In this document: positions 1 through 7,854 of the stretch, one piece after another
How positions within the stretch are numbered: the stretch's first letter is position 1
Layout: every line of letters begins with the position of its first letter
NCBI GenBank assembly: GCA_964480275.1
Contig: CAYZOC010000042.1
Location: forward strand, 1-9,036
DNA: 9,036 nucleotides
Reading direction: 5' to 3'
DNA from: DATESG01 sp964480275
GTDB lineage: Bacteria > Bacillota_I > Bacilli_A > RFN20 > CAG-826
Notes under the pieces: generated by a model
What the model saw: the letters and a program-made list of their open reading frames with translations, nothing else
Database searches by the model: none
Told to the model about the DNA's origin: nothing
Program-made: the position numbers and the translations under genes

Positions 1-2
1 AA

Positions 3-2312
3 TTTATTGAAGGCTTTTCATCGAATTATGTAAGTGAAATTCCAAATGATGTAAGAGGAGTCGATATTCCCCATAACATCACAGAATTCCCCTTTAATAA
101 TTTTAGTGATATTCACCACCAAATCGTTGGTACATATTTTAAAAAATTCGATATCATTGACTACGATCCAGAAAGTTCTTACGTGCTAGCTTTTGATGGG
201 GTGATGGTTTCGTGTAACGTCTTTATTAATGGCAAAGATCTTGGAGAATTTTCCCATGGTTACTTACCATTTGAAATAGATGTTTCTGACTACATCAAAC
301 CTCTTGCTAATCTACTAGTAGTCAAAGTTGATGGTCGCGAAGACAATAAAATCCCTCCATGGGGTAATGTCGTCGATTATCTTTCTTTTGCTGGAATTTA
401 TCGTGAAGTCGCGCTCAAAAGAGTTTTACCGCTTGACATTATTGATGCTCGGGTTGATGGAAAACTTGATGGTACCGTTGTTGTAAGACCCGAATTTATC
501 AACAACAACAACTCCGCTTTTAGTGTTGAATATCAAGTATATGATGATAAAAACCAACTTGTTGCAAGCGCGAAATTTCCGCGTTTTAAAGTAGAAAACC
601 ATCATGTATGGTCACTTGAAAACCCCTATCTCTATCGACTTAAAATTGTAGTTACTAGTATTGATGATCATTATCAGTCAAGTCGCGAATTCACCCTTGC
701 ATTTCGCTCGATTGAAGTGAGAAACACTGGCTTTTATCTTAACAATCGTTATCTCAAACTAGTCGGATTAAACCGCCATGAAACATATCCTTTTATTGGT
801 GGAGCGGCATCTAAATCTTTACAAGCAGATGATGTGAAAATTCTTAAACAACTCGGCTTGAATTACGTTCGCTGTTCACACTATCCGCCCTCACCTCATT
901 TTCTTGATGCTTGTGATCGACTTGGATTACTAGTCGTCGATGAAGTCCCAGGCTGGCAACATATTGGCGATCGGGAGTGGCAAAAGGTCCATCTAGATAA
1001 TATTAGTAGAATGATTAAGCGTGACTACAATCACCCAAGCATTTTTGCCTGGTCGATTCGTATCAATGAGTCAATGGATCATCATGAACTTTATACAAGA
1101 GGACAGGAACTTGCTAAGAGTCTTGATCAATATCGACCAACAACGGGAACGAGAAACATTAAAAATAGCAAAATAATTGAAGATATTTATTCTTATAATG
1201 ATTTCTCTCATTTTGGCAAAAATAAAGGTTTGGAAGCCAAAAAACAAGTAACAAAAACTAGCAAGCCCTACATCGTATCAGAGTGTAATGGTCATATGTA
1301 CCCGACAAAAGTATATGATAGCCCTCAACGGCAATTAGAATTTGCTCATCGCCATCTTGCGGTTTTAAATAGTGCTTTCAAAGATTTAGATATAATTGGA
1401 ATATCCCCTTGGTGTATGCATGATTATTATACCCATAGTCAATTTGGGAGCGGTGATCATATTTGCTATCATGGAATTCTTGATATTTATCGTAATAAAA
1501 AACTTGTCGCTGATGTTTATTTATCCCAGCTAGTAAAAGAGGATATTCTAGCATCAAGTTTTTCGCTTAATAATGGTGACATCCCTGAAGCAAAGCTAAT
1601 GCCGTTTTTTGTCTTTAGTAATGCTGAACAAGTTCATCTATTCCGCGGTGATGATCTGATAAAAAAATATCAACCTCGCCGTGATTTATATCGTTACTTA
1701 AAACACCCGCCCTTTGTTATTGATTATTTTATTCGTGAAAACTTCACGGAAAAATATGGGCGCTTTGGCCGAAATAGCAAAAAAAGACTCGGTAAAATTT
1801 TAAATTATGCCGCACTTAATGGGCTCAACCAGCTAAAAATATCTCACAAAATATCGCTTGGTTTCATTATGTTTAGATATCGCCTAAACTATCAAAACCT
1901 TGTTGAAATATGGGGTGATAATGTTTCAAGCTGGGGCAGTGATGGTGGTGTTTTTACCTTAAAAGCGTATAATAGAGAAGGTCAACTCATGAAGACTAGA
2001 CAAATCGGACCAAGTAGCCACTATCAATATCAAGTAGATATCGACAAATCAACTTTAATTAATGGCGCAAGCTATGACACAGTTAAAGTGAACATTCTCG
2101 CTCTTGATAGTAATGATATGCGTAGCCCATATGACTTTAGTCCCGTTAAAATTAGCGTTGATGGTCCCATACGTATTTTAGGACCAGACGTGCAATCTCT
2201 TCATGGAGGAGCATTAAGTATTTATATCGCTTCCAAAAATATTCAAGGTAGCGCCCACTTAATGCTTACGATCAACGACAAAATATATAAATTTGACATC
2301 AAGGTCAAATAG
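3..2312 (+). CDS. Glycoside hydrolase family 2 protein (beta-galactosidase/beta-glucuronidase type), 5' truncated by the window edge
   Basis: Predicted retaining exo-glycosidase that removes a non-reducing terminal sugar (galactoside, glucuronide or similar). The frame is open from base 3, and the residues before the GTG at 183 are clearly GH2 (VDIPHN, TYFKKFDI), so that GTG is internal and the true start lies left of the window. Counting from base 3 gives 769 residues: a jelly-roll sugar-binding domain (about 1-141, containing FAGIYREV), a short Ig-like domain closing near FRSIEVRNTGFYLNN (about 235-248), a TIM barrel (about 250-520) with VGLNRHETYPFIG and RCSHYPPSP, then C-terminal beta domains. 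The acid/base is likely Glu356 in WSIRINES and the nucleophile Glu427 in YIVSECNGH. Their 71-residue separation fits the family. GDHICYHGILDIYRNKK is typical of GH2 barrels. No signal peptide can be judged because the N terminus is missing. Substrate is unknown. A sugar symporter gene lies nearby on the other strand. Confidence 0.93.
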   Translation, partial: FIEGFSSNYVSEIPNDVRGVDIPHNITEFPFNNFSDIHHQIVGTYFKKFDIIDYDPESSYVLAFDGVMVSCNVFINGKDLGEFSHGYLPFEIDVSDYIKPLANLLVVKVDGREDNKIPPWGNVVDYLSFAGIYREVALKRVLPLDIIDARVDGKLDGTVVVRPEFINNNNSAFSVEYQVYDDKNQLVASAKFPRFKVENHHVWSLENPYLYRLKIVVTSIDDHYQSSREFTLAFRSIEVRNTGFYLNNRYLKLVGLNRHETYPFIGGAASKSLQADDVKILKQLGLNYVRCSHYPPSPHFLDACDRLGLLVVDEVPGWQHIGDREWQKVHLDNISRMIKRDYNHPSIFAWSIRINESMDHHELYTRGQELAKSLDQYRPTTGTRNIKNSKIIEDIYSYNDFSHFGKNKGLEAKKQVTKTSKPYIVSECNGHMYPTKVYDSPQRQLEFAHRHLAVLNSAFKDLDIIGISPWCMHDYYTHSQFGSGDHICYHGILDIYRNKKLVADVYLSQLVKEDILASSFSLNNGDIPEAKLMPFFVFSNAEQVHLFRGDDLIKKYQPRRDLYRYLKHPPFVIDYFIRENFTEKYGRFGRNSKKRLGKILNYAALNGLNQLKISHKISLGFIMFRYRLNYQNLVEIWGDNVSSWGSDGGVFTLKAYNREGQLMKTRQIGPSSHYQYQVDIDKSTLINGASYDTVKVNILALDSNDMRSPYDFSPVKISVDGPIRILGPDVQSLHGGALSIYIASKNIQGSAHLMLTINDKIYKFDIKVK

Positions 2313-2323
2313 AAAGGAGCATT

Positions 2324-3055
2324 ATGGCAGAAAAAAGTCTTGCACTTCTAATTGATGCTGAAAATATTTCACCAGAGTATATGTCAATTATCCGCGACGA
2401 AGCGAATAAATATGGAAACTTATCATACAAGCGTATTTATGGCGATTGGTCGAGCCCAAATTTAACCAAATGGCGGAAAATATGTACAGAATATAATCTT
2501 GATCCAATTCAGCAATTTAATTATGTGTCAAATAAGTCCACAAGTGATTTTACACTTGTGATCGATGCGATGGATATTCTCTATCGGGGCAGTGTCCAAG
2601 GTTTTGTAATTGTAAGTAGTGATAGTGACTTTACGAAGTTAGTCTCGCGTTTACGTGAAAATAATATGTTTGTGATGGGCATGGGCGAATCAAAAACACC
2701 ACTTTCACTGGTAAATTCCGTTGACTTATTTACTTACTTAGACAAAATCAAAAAGATTCGTGACACAAGTGAATCTAAACGTAAGAGTAAGGTTAAACCT
2801 GACAAAGAAATGACCGAAGGAATTATTCCCCTCGATGACTTGATTGAAGTTTTAACCAACATCGTTACCGAAAACGGAGATGAAGAAGGTTGGGCTTACT
2901 GGAGCAATACTAATAATACATTAGTGAGAAAATATCCAGGCTTTGATCCACGGAATTATGGTTTCAAAGGGAAAGCACTTCAATTTTTCCTCAAAAATGG
3001 TTTTGAAAAACGTAATGAAGGTTTAGATGTATTCATTCGTCCCGCAAAAGAATAA
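2324..3055 (+). CDS. NYN-domain (PIN-like) putative ribonuclease with C-terminal OST-HTH/LOTUS domain
   Basis: A 243-residue soluble protein. Residues 5-140 match the NYN/LabA-like PIN nuclease fold: LLIDAENIS with Asp11 near the N terminus, SDFTLVIDAMDILY with Asp75 and Asp81, and VSSDSDF with Asp100 and Asp102. These acidic residues are those expected to bind metal and cut RNA in this family. A basic linker (about 145-162, KRKSKVKPDK) leads to a winged-helix-like OST-HTH/LOTUS segment (about 168-240) with EEGWAYWSN, the KYPGFDPRNYGFKG signature and a final VFIRP strand; LOTUS domains are known to bind RNA. The start is supported by AAAGGAG at 2313-2319, four bases before the ATG. Only 11 bases separate it from the glycosidase stop, so co-transcription is likely, and a hairpin-T terminator follows. 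The RNA target is unknown, and its pairing with a glycosidase may be incidental. Confidence 0.9.
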   Translation: MAEKSLALLIDAENISPEYMSIIRDEANKYGNLSYKRIYGDWSSPNLTKWRKICTEYNLDPIQQFNYVSNKSTSDFTLVIDAMDILYRGSVQGFVIVSSDSDFTKLVSRLRENNMFVMGMGESKTPLSLVNSVDLFTYLDKIKKIRDTSESKRKSKVKPDKEMTEGIIPLDDLIEVLTNIVTENGDEEGWAYWSNTNNTLVRKYPGFDPRNYGFKGKALQFFLKNGFEKRNEGLDVFIRPAKE

Positions 3056-3082
3056 AAAAACCTAATACTATGTACTAGGTTT
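3054..3082 (-). terminator. Rho-independent terminator of the symporter gene
   Basis: AAACCTAATAC (3058-3068) pairs with GTACTAGGTTT (3072-3082) through a 3-base loop with one A-C mismatch. On the minus strand the stem is followed by a T run (complement of the A run 3054-3060), as expected for a terminator reading leftward. On the plus strand no T run follows it. The T run overlaps the end of the NYN stop codon. Confidence 0.72.
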
Positions 3083-3086
3083 AATG

Positions 3087-3114
3087 GAAGGAATTGCAAA
3101 ATTCCTTCTTTTTT
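3087..3114 (+). terminator. Rho-independent terminator of the glycosidase-NYN unit
   Basis: A perfect 9-bp stem, GAAGGAATT (3087-3095) with AATTCCTTC (3100-3108), is closed by a GCAA tetraloop of the stable GNRA class and followed directly by six T (3109-3114). It begins 32 bases after the NYN stop codon. The T run overlaps the stop codon of the convergent symporter gene. Confidence 0.88.
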
Positions 3115-4651
3115 ATGCAATCTTTTTAAGGTCTTCAATACTTCGATGACCAATATTACCACTCTTTATATCTTCAACCATTGTCGCATAAGCTTTCTCG
3201 GTAATATGGAACTTCTTCTTGATCAAAATAAACGAGACGATAAATAAAGCAACAGGAATAACTGTCATCCCCACAAGTAGTGCTGATAACACCATTCGTA
3301 AGTCAGGTGCGCCAGCAATAATCACATTTGCCGCACTAATTACATCATCTTTATCCTCAATTCCATTGAGTCCTAACTCAAGGAAGACTTCTAAATCAGA
3401 TATCTGTTCACTCAGGGCATAGACACCACCAAAAGTGAGAATCAAAAACACAATGAGAGTTTGTAAGCTGCTACTCATTTTCGCAGCAAACGGTCGTGCA
3501 GCAAAAATAACACTTTCTTTGCGCTCGCCTGTTGACCATTGATTGTATTCAATCGTATTTGTCACCATCACCAACAAGACCATATAAAATAGCCCTTGCG
3601 CGGCAAAAACAAAGATTCCAATCGCCGATAAAACAAGGATATTAAGTTGAGCGATAACACTAAATGCATGGAGCATTCCATAAGTAAAGATCACCATATA
3701 ACCAATAATCATCGTTGTAAATGCGACATTGATAATTTGGCGACGAGTAAATTTTTCGGCAAGTTTGGAATAAAGAGCCTGTGGAACAATCGTTCCTAAT
3801 GCATACGCCACGGTGAAAAGGAACATGTTTTCGCCCCCAAGCTTGTAGCCATAGGCAAAAATAAAATAATTTAACCCAAAGGCATTTAGGAGTGCACTTC
3901 CTAAGTAATAAAGGGTAATAACAAACATCATTACCCATAATTGTTTGTTGTTGTAAATTGTAAGAAACATCGTCTTAAGTGAAGTTTTTTCTTCGCTAAG
4001 GTCTTCTCTTTCGCGTTCTTTACAAGTAAAAACAAGTAAAAGTTGCGAGGCTAAAAACAAAGCGGCAATAATAATTGATGCCCAAAAGAAGACAATTGAT
4101 GCTTGACCAGGATAAATCGTTGGTAGTAATCCACCGACAGCAAAGGCGCCAATACTAGCAGCAAGAGCGACGAATGTTGTTAGTTGATTACGGGTTTTTT
4201 CATCTTTACTAAGACTTGGGAGCATTGACCAATAGGCGATATCATTCATCGTAAAAGTAAGTTCCCAAATTAGATAGAAGACACCAAATAGTGCAACAAA
4301 CCACCAGCCACCGGGACGAATAGTAAACATTAGGGCAAGGATAACCGAATTAGAAATCGCGCCAATTAAAATCCACGGTTTATATTTTCCCATTTTAAAC
4401 CGGGCATTTTCAATAATTGAACCCATCATCGGATCATTGACACCATCCCAAATTCTTGTTGCAATCATAATAAGAGTAATTACGAGCATTTTAGCTTGAT
4501 AACCACCCTCACTACCAAGTGTAAACTGGACATAAATCATTAAAAATAGCGAAACAAGTGTGTAAGCTGCGTCACGAGCAATACCTGAAAACGGATAAAC
4601 ATACTTGGTCAAGCGCGGGACTTTGTCACCAGTAAAAGTTTGTGTGTTCAT
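3113..4651 (-). CDS. GPH-family (MelB-like, MFS_2) sugar:cation symporter
   Basis: A 512-residue polytopic membrane protein of the glycoside-pentoside-hexuronide:cation symporter family, predicted to import a glycoside or sugar acid with Na+ or H+. The diagnostic stretch is RIWDGVNDPMMG (66-77), whose Asp69 and Asp73 correspond to the cation-site aspartates of MelB-type transporters, followed by KMGKYKPWILIG (87-97), the family's loop 2-3 motif. About twelve hydrophobic segments are visible, with a charged central loop (KEREREDLSEEK, 211-222). An acidic insertion near LNGIEDKDD lies before the last helices. The ATG at 4651 is the only usual start codon before an upstream in-frame stop. Its Shine-Dalgarno sequence is unusually distant (see 4652-4683). 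It runs convergent to the glycosidase-NYN unit. Substrate cannot be told from sequence, but the neighbouring GH2 enzyme suggests an oligosaccharide or glycoside. Confidence 0.93.
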   Translation of the reverse strand: MNTQTFTGDKVPRLTKYVYPFSGIARDAAYTLVSLFLMIYVQFTLGSEGGYQAKMLVITLIMIATRIWDGVNDPMMGSIIENARFKMGKYKPWILIGAISNSVILALMFTIRPGGWWFVALFGVFYLIWELTFTMNDIAYWSMLPSLSKDEKTRNQLTTFVALAASIGAFAVGGLLPTIYPGQASIVFFWASIIIAALFLASQLLLVFTCKEREREDLSEEKTSLKTMFLTIYNNKQLWVMMFVITLYYLGSALLNAFGLNYFIFAYGYKLGGENMFLFTVAYALGTIVPQALYSKLAEKFTRRQIINVAFTTMIIGYMVIFTYGMLHAFSVIAQLNILVLSAIGIFVFAAQGLFYMVLLVMVTNTIEYNQWSTGERKESVIFAARPFAAKMSSSLQTLIVFLILTFGGVYALSEQISDLEVFLELGLNGIEDKDDVISAANVIIAGAPDLRMVLSALLVGMTVIPVALFIVSFILIKKKFHITEKAYATMVEDIKSGNIGHRSIEDLKKIA

Positions 4652-4683
4652 ATTATTTGATGTAAAAGAATTTTACCCCTTCT
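4652..4683 (-). promoter_or_regulatory. Symporter translation initiation region: distant Shine-Dalgarno with an intervening small inverted repeat
   Basis: On the minus strand, AGAAGGGG (4683-4676) is the only purine-rich match to a ribosome binding site, but its last G is 24 bases from the ATG. Between them lies a perfect inverted repeat, GTAAAA-TTC-TTTTAC (4676-4662). If this folds, the effective distance becomes about 10 bases. The same palindrome could instead be a protein-binding operator. Which role applies, if either, is inference. Confidence 0.45.
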
Positions 4684-4775
4684 TTTTTAATACTATTTTA
4701 TTTTAGCAAAATTTAACCAACAAAAGTGAGATAATTTATAAACAATCATCCTGATACATAAAATGAAAGAAATTA

Positions 4776-4790
4776 TGTATAATAACGACA
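4776..4790 (+). promoter_or_regulatory. -10 element positioned for a leaderless transcript of the ArAE-like gene
   Basis: TGTATAAT at 4776-4783 contains a perfect TATAAT (4778-4783). The sixth base after it would be the usual last untranscribed position, making A4790, the first base of an in-frame ATG, the predicted +1. A -35 hexamer at 17-bp spacing is weak (TACATA, 4755-4760, three of six matches). No Shine-Dalgarno sequence precedes any nearby ATG convincingly, which agrees with leaderless initiation. Confidence 0.5.
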
Positions 4791-5719
4791 TGGAAAAGAC
4801 CCTAAGAATTACACTACTTATAAAAATGATTATTGGCTTCACGATTGCTTATCTACTGGGCCTAGCTTTTAGTCTCGAATATAGCTATACCGCCGGAGTA
4901 ATCGCTGTTTTAAGTCTTGCCCTCACGAAGGAAGCGGTAATTGTCCAAGCATTAAAACGTTTTGGCGCCTCACTTATTGGCATTGGCCTCGGGGCACTAA
5001 TCTTTTTCCTTTTGGGCTATGAAATATATAGCCTTGTGATTGTCGTGATCGTCTTGCTTAGCGTTTTATATTTACTAAAACTAGAGATTGGCATCGTTTT
5101 AGCCCTTGTCTTAATTTCACAAGAATATTTAGGTGGTAATGTTTCCTATTCACTCAATGCCCTATTTATTCTACTAGTGGGTGTAGGTGTGGCGATTATT
5201 CTTAATTTATATAGTCCAACACCCAAGAAAATTATCTATCGTAATGAATTAAAAATTGATCGGCAAATTAGTGATGTTTTTTCTTCACTATCCAAACAGG
5301 AAATAATTGATTTTACAAGTTTAAAATCATCAATCTTAAATGCAAAACATGATCTAGTTTTAGCAAAAGAAAACCGGAGTTTTGCTGATGTAGAAAAGCG
5401 AATTTCCTATATTGGAATGAGGGAAAATCAGACTCTCGTGCTTGAAAGAATTTCCCATATATTAGCAAATTTAAACAATACTCTACACAAGCAAAAAATC
5501 TGCGACTATCTTGGAGAATTTGTCAATAATATTGGGCGGATTGATTATGCAACAGGATTATTAGCAAAACTAGATGATCTTCACGATTACTTTGAACTTT
5601 TGCCCTTGCCAATCAGCCGTAAAGAGTTTGAACAACGAGCTGAACTATTTCACGTTCTTGGCGAGGTCAGAGCTTTTCTTGAAGCAAAAATTGATTATCA
5701 TATCAAATACGATATCTAA
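4790..5719 (+). CDS. Aromatic acid exporter (ArAE/FUSC-like) family membrane protein
   Basis: From the ATG at 4790 the product is 309 residues. The frame can be opened at 4763, adding MKEIMYNND, or at 4775, but those nine extra codons overlap a good -10 element and have no strong ribosome binding site, so 4790 is preferred. The first ~145 residues form about six closely packed hydrophobic segments with the layout of the small FUSC/ArAE_1 (formerly DUF939) N-terminal domain, including YTAGVIAVLSLALTKE and RFGASLIGIGLGALIFFLLGY. The remaining ~155 residues are a soluble, charged, largely helical domain like the ArAE_1 C-terminal domain. Families of this type are linked to efflux of aromatic acids, but the substrate here is unknown. 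It is transcribed divergently from the sugar symporter and convergently to the EF-G-like operon, so it is probably monocistronic. Confidence 0.8.
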   Translation: MEKTLRITLLIKMIIGFTIAYLLGLAFSLEYSYTAGVIAVLSLALTKEAVIVQALKRFGASLIGIGLGALIFFLLGYEIYSLVIVVIVLLSVLYLLKLEIGIVLALVLISQEYLGGNVSYSLNALFILLVGVGVAIILNLYSPTPKKIIYRNELKIDRQISDVFSSLSKQEIIDFTSLKSSILNAKHDLVLAKENRSFADVEKRISYIGMRENQTLVLERISHILANLNNTLHKQKICDYLGEFVNNIGRIDYATGLLAKLDDLHDYFELLPLPISRKEFEQRAELFHVLGEVRAFLEAKIDYHIKYDI

Positions 5720-5758
5720 AAAAGACCCGCCTGTTAGTTGGGTCTAACATTTGGGTCT
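5718..5758 (-). terminator. Rho-independent terminator of the kinase/EF-G-like operon, with duplicated stem arm
   Basis: Reading the minus strand, AGACCC (5758-5753) pairs with GGGTCT (5728-5723), and inside it TGTTAG (5749-5744) pairs with CTAACA (5737-5732) around a 6-base loop, with a 3x3 internal loop between the stems. A T run follows (complement of A5718-5723). A second AGACCC copy (5745-5740) could pair with the same GGGTCT to give a shorter alternative hairpin ending at the same T run. The T run overlaps the stop codon of the convergent ArAE-like gene. No T run follows in the plus direction. Confidence 0.78.
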
Positions 5759-5787
5759 CACGTCATTGTTATGTCGAGTTTATTTTT

Positions 5788-7845
5788 TTATTCGACTTTA
5801 TAATCACGTATTATTTGGTCGACAACATAGTTTGGCACTTCTTGATAACTATCAAATTTACGATTAAAGAAACCACTACCTTGGGTCATGACCCTAAGTT
5901 TAATGGCATAGTCCGTAATTTCACTTTCAGGAACTAATGCCGTGATTTCGGTCATAGCAAAGCCTCTTTCATCCATATTAAGGATTCGTGCCCGCCGTTG
6001 ATTTAAATCTTTCATGATACTACCAGTATAATCATTGGCCACTTGAACACTAATATGCATAATTGGTTCTAAAAGGGTTGGTTTACATTTATGATATGCT
6101 TCTTTAAATGCGAGAATGCCCGCCATTTTAAAGGCTTGTTCATTACTATCAACCGAGTGATATTTGCCATCAAAGAGTGTCGCCTTGACACCAATTACAG
6201 GGAAGCCCGCGAGTAAGCCTTTTTGTGTGGCCTCCATAAACCCTTTTTCGACTGCGGGATAGTAGTTACGAGGAACAGCACCACCGAATACTTCTTCGGT
6301 GAAAACATTTTCTTCACTACCACTTGGTGAGAATCTAATAACAGCAACACCATAGAAACCACTGCCGCCTGATTGTTTGACATAGCGACCTTCAGCTTCA
6401 GCAGTAGCCTTAATTGTTTCCCGATAATTGATTTTGGGGACAAATTGATCGACTTCAACGCCATAACTATTTTTGACACGCTCCAACACATAGTTTAGAT
6501 GAGAGTCGCTAAGGCCACCAATTAATAATTCCTTAGTCTCCGCATTACGTTTCATTTCAAAGCAAGGATCTTCAACTGAGTATTTACTCAAGGCTTGACC
6601 TAATTTTTCTTCATCCTTGCTAGACTTTGCTACTATCGCACGATAATAAACGATTGTTGGATATTTTGGTAGCGGAAACTTTATTTGATTGGCCTTGGTG
6701 GAAAGTGTAAAGGTTGTACTAACATTTTCAAGTTTTGTCAGGGCCACAATATCCCCAGCTATCGCCCGGTCAATCGGACTTAGTTGACTGCCAAATATCA
6801 TTGATATTTGACTTACTTTGAATGAGTCATTGTTGTTGAGACAATAAACTTCATCACCAACATTAAGAACACCAGAGTTAACTTTAATTAGATTTGTTAC
6901 ACCCTTATATTGATCAAAAGTCGTCTTAAAAACATAAGCCGAGAATGGTTGATCTTCTTGGGTTAGTACTTCAACCATTTTGCCGGTATTATCGAAAGCT
7001 TCATAAGCTTTAAGTTCTGTTGGATTAGGGAGATATTCAATCATCATCTGCAATAATGTTTCCATGCCAATATCTTTTTTCGCACTTCCAACAAGTACAG
7101 GCGCGATTTCACCACTAATAACAGCGGTATGAAGTCCATGACTAATTTCATCATGACTTAAGGCCTCACCCGCAAAGAATTTATCAAGGAGACTATCGTC
7201 AGTCAGCGCTACTTGTTCGGCTAACGTATTATGAAGTTCGAGGACAACTGGTTTCTTATCATCATAAATCTGATCTTCAACACATGTTGTTCCGTTATAT
7301 TTACGGGCTTTGAGACTAACGACATCAATAAAGCCATCAAAGGCTTCTTGACGGCCAATTGGATAGACAAATGACACAGCTTTTTTGCCTAGAACAGCAT
7401 TTATTTCTTCTAAAAGTGCCTCAAAGTCAATTTTTTCCTTATCCATTTTATTAATAAAGATAAATGTGGGAATCCCATGCTTTTTTAACATATTGAAGTG
7501 TTTAACGGTACCAACTTCAATCTTTTTAGTTGCATCTATTACTAGAACCGCGGCCTTGACAACATCGAGGACACCAATAATATCATGAACAAAGTCATCA
7601 TTACCTGGCGCGTCTAGAAAATTTAGATGGTAGTCTTTATAATCAACACTTATCACTGAAAGACTACAGGAACTAAGGCGGTTCTTTTCTTCGACAAGTG
7701 TATCACTAATCGTGTTTTTACGTTCAACATCACCTTTAGGTTTGCCGGTCACAAGACTAGCAAGCGATTCAACAACAGTTGTCTTGCCACTGCCTTGGTG
7801 ACCCAAAAATACAATATTTCGAATTTTATCAGTTGTATATGCCAT
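5788..7845 (-). CDS. EF-G-like translation GTPase paralog (FusA2-like)
   Basis: A 685-residue protein with the full five-domain layout of elongation factor G. The GTPase domain (1-280) shows G1 GHQGSGKT (15-22), G3 DAPGN (78-82), G4 NKMD (132-135) and G5 GSAKKD (253-258). Domain II is about 283-375, domain III about 385-470, domain IV about 472-590 with YRETI and QSGGSGFYGVAVI, and domain V about 591-675 with NDYTGSIMKDLNQRRARI. It differs from housekeeping EF-G: G1 is not AHIDAGKT, the G2 region has no RGITI, and G3 has Asn82 where EF-G and EF-Tu have the histidine that promotes GTP hydrolysis. It therefore belongs with the EF-G-like paralogs (FusA2 type), whose cellular role is poorly defined. 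The ATG lies 9 bases after the upstream kinase stop, with a weak AGG...GAG ribosome site, so translation is probably coupled. It is the last gene of its operon. Confidence 0.92.
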   Translation of the reverse strand: MAYTTDKIRNIVFLGHQGSGKTTVVESLASLVTGKPKGDVERKNTISDTLVEEKNRLSSCSLSVISVDYKDYHLNFLDAPGNDDFVHDIIGVLDVVKAAVLVIDATKKIEVGTVKHFNMLKKHGIPTFIFINKMDKEKIDFEALLEEINAVLGKKAVSFVYPIGRQEAFDGFIDVVSLKARKYNGTTCVEDQIYDDKKPVVLELHNTLAEQVALTDDSLLDKFFAGEALSHDEISHGLHTAVISGEIAPVLVGSAKKDIGMETLLQMMIEYLPNPTELKAYEAFDNTGKMVEVLTQEDQPFSAYVFKTTFDQYKGVTNLIKVNSGVLNVGDEVYCLNNNDSFKVSQISMIFGSQLSPIDRAIAGDIVALTKLENVSTTFTLSTKANQIKFPLPKYPTIVYYRAIVAKSSKDEEKLGQALSKYSVEDPCFEMKRNAETKELLIGGLSDSHLNYVLERVKNSYGVEVDQFVPKINYRETIKATAEAEGRYVKQSGGSGFYGVAVIRFSPSGSEENVFTEEVFGGAVPRNYYPAVEKGFMEATQKGLLAGFPVIGVKATLFDGKYHSVDSNEQAFKMAGILAFKEAYHKCKPTLLEPIMHISVQVANDYTGSIMKDLNQRRARILNMDERGFAMTEITALVPESEITDYAIKLRVMTQGSGFFNRKFDSYQEVPNYVVDQIIRDYKVE

Positions 7846-7854
7846 AACTCTTAC

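Noticed and set aside
183..2312. GTG at 183 as the start of the glycosidase
   Set aside because: The frame is open to base 3, and its residues before 183 are recognisably the GH2 jelly-roll N terminus, so the gene continues left of the window.
2980..3162. Minus-strand 60-residue frame spanning the convergent terminators
   Set aside because: It runs antisense through the NYN C terminus and through both terminator hairpins, and its sequence is not protein-like.
3660..3938. Minus-strand 92-residue frame inside the symporter gene, and similar frames inside the EF-G-like gene
   Set aside because: These are out-of-frame or antisense shadows of clearly coding genes, with no family resemblance.
5773..5796. 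GTCGA...TCGAC inverted repeat around the EF-G-like stop codon
   Set aside because: Only 5 bp with a 14-base AT loop; expected by chance, and the terminator at 5718-5758 explains the gene end better.
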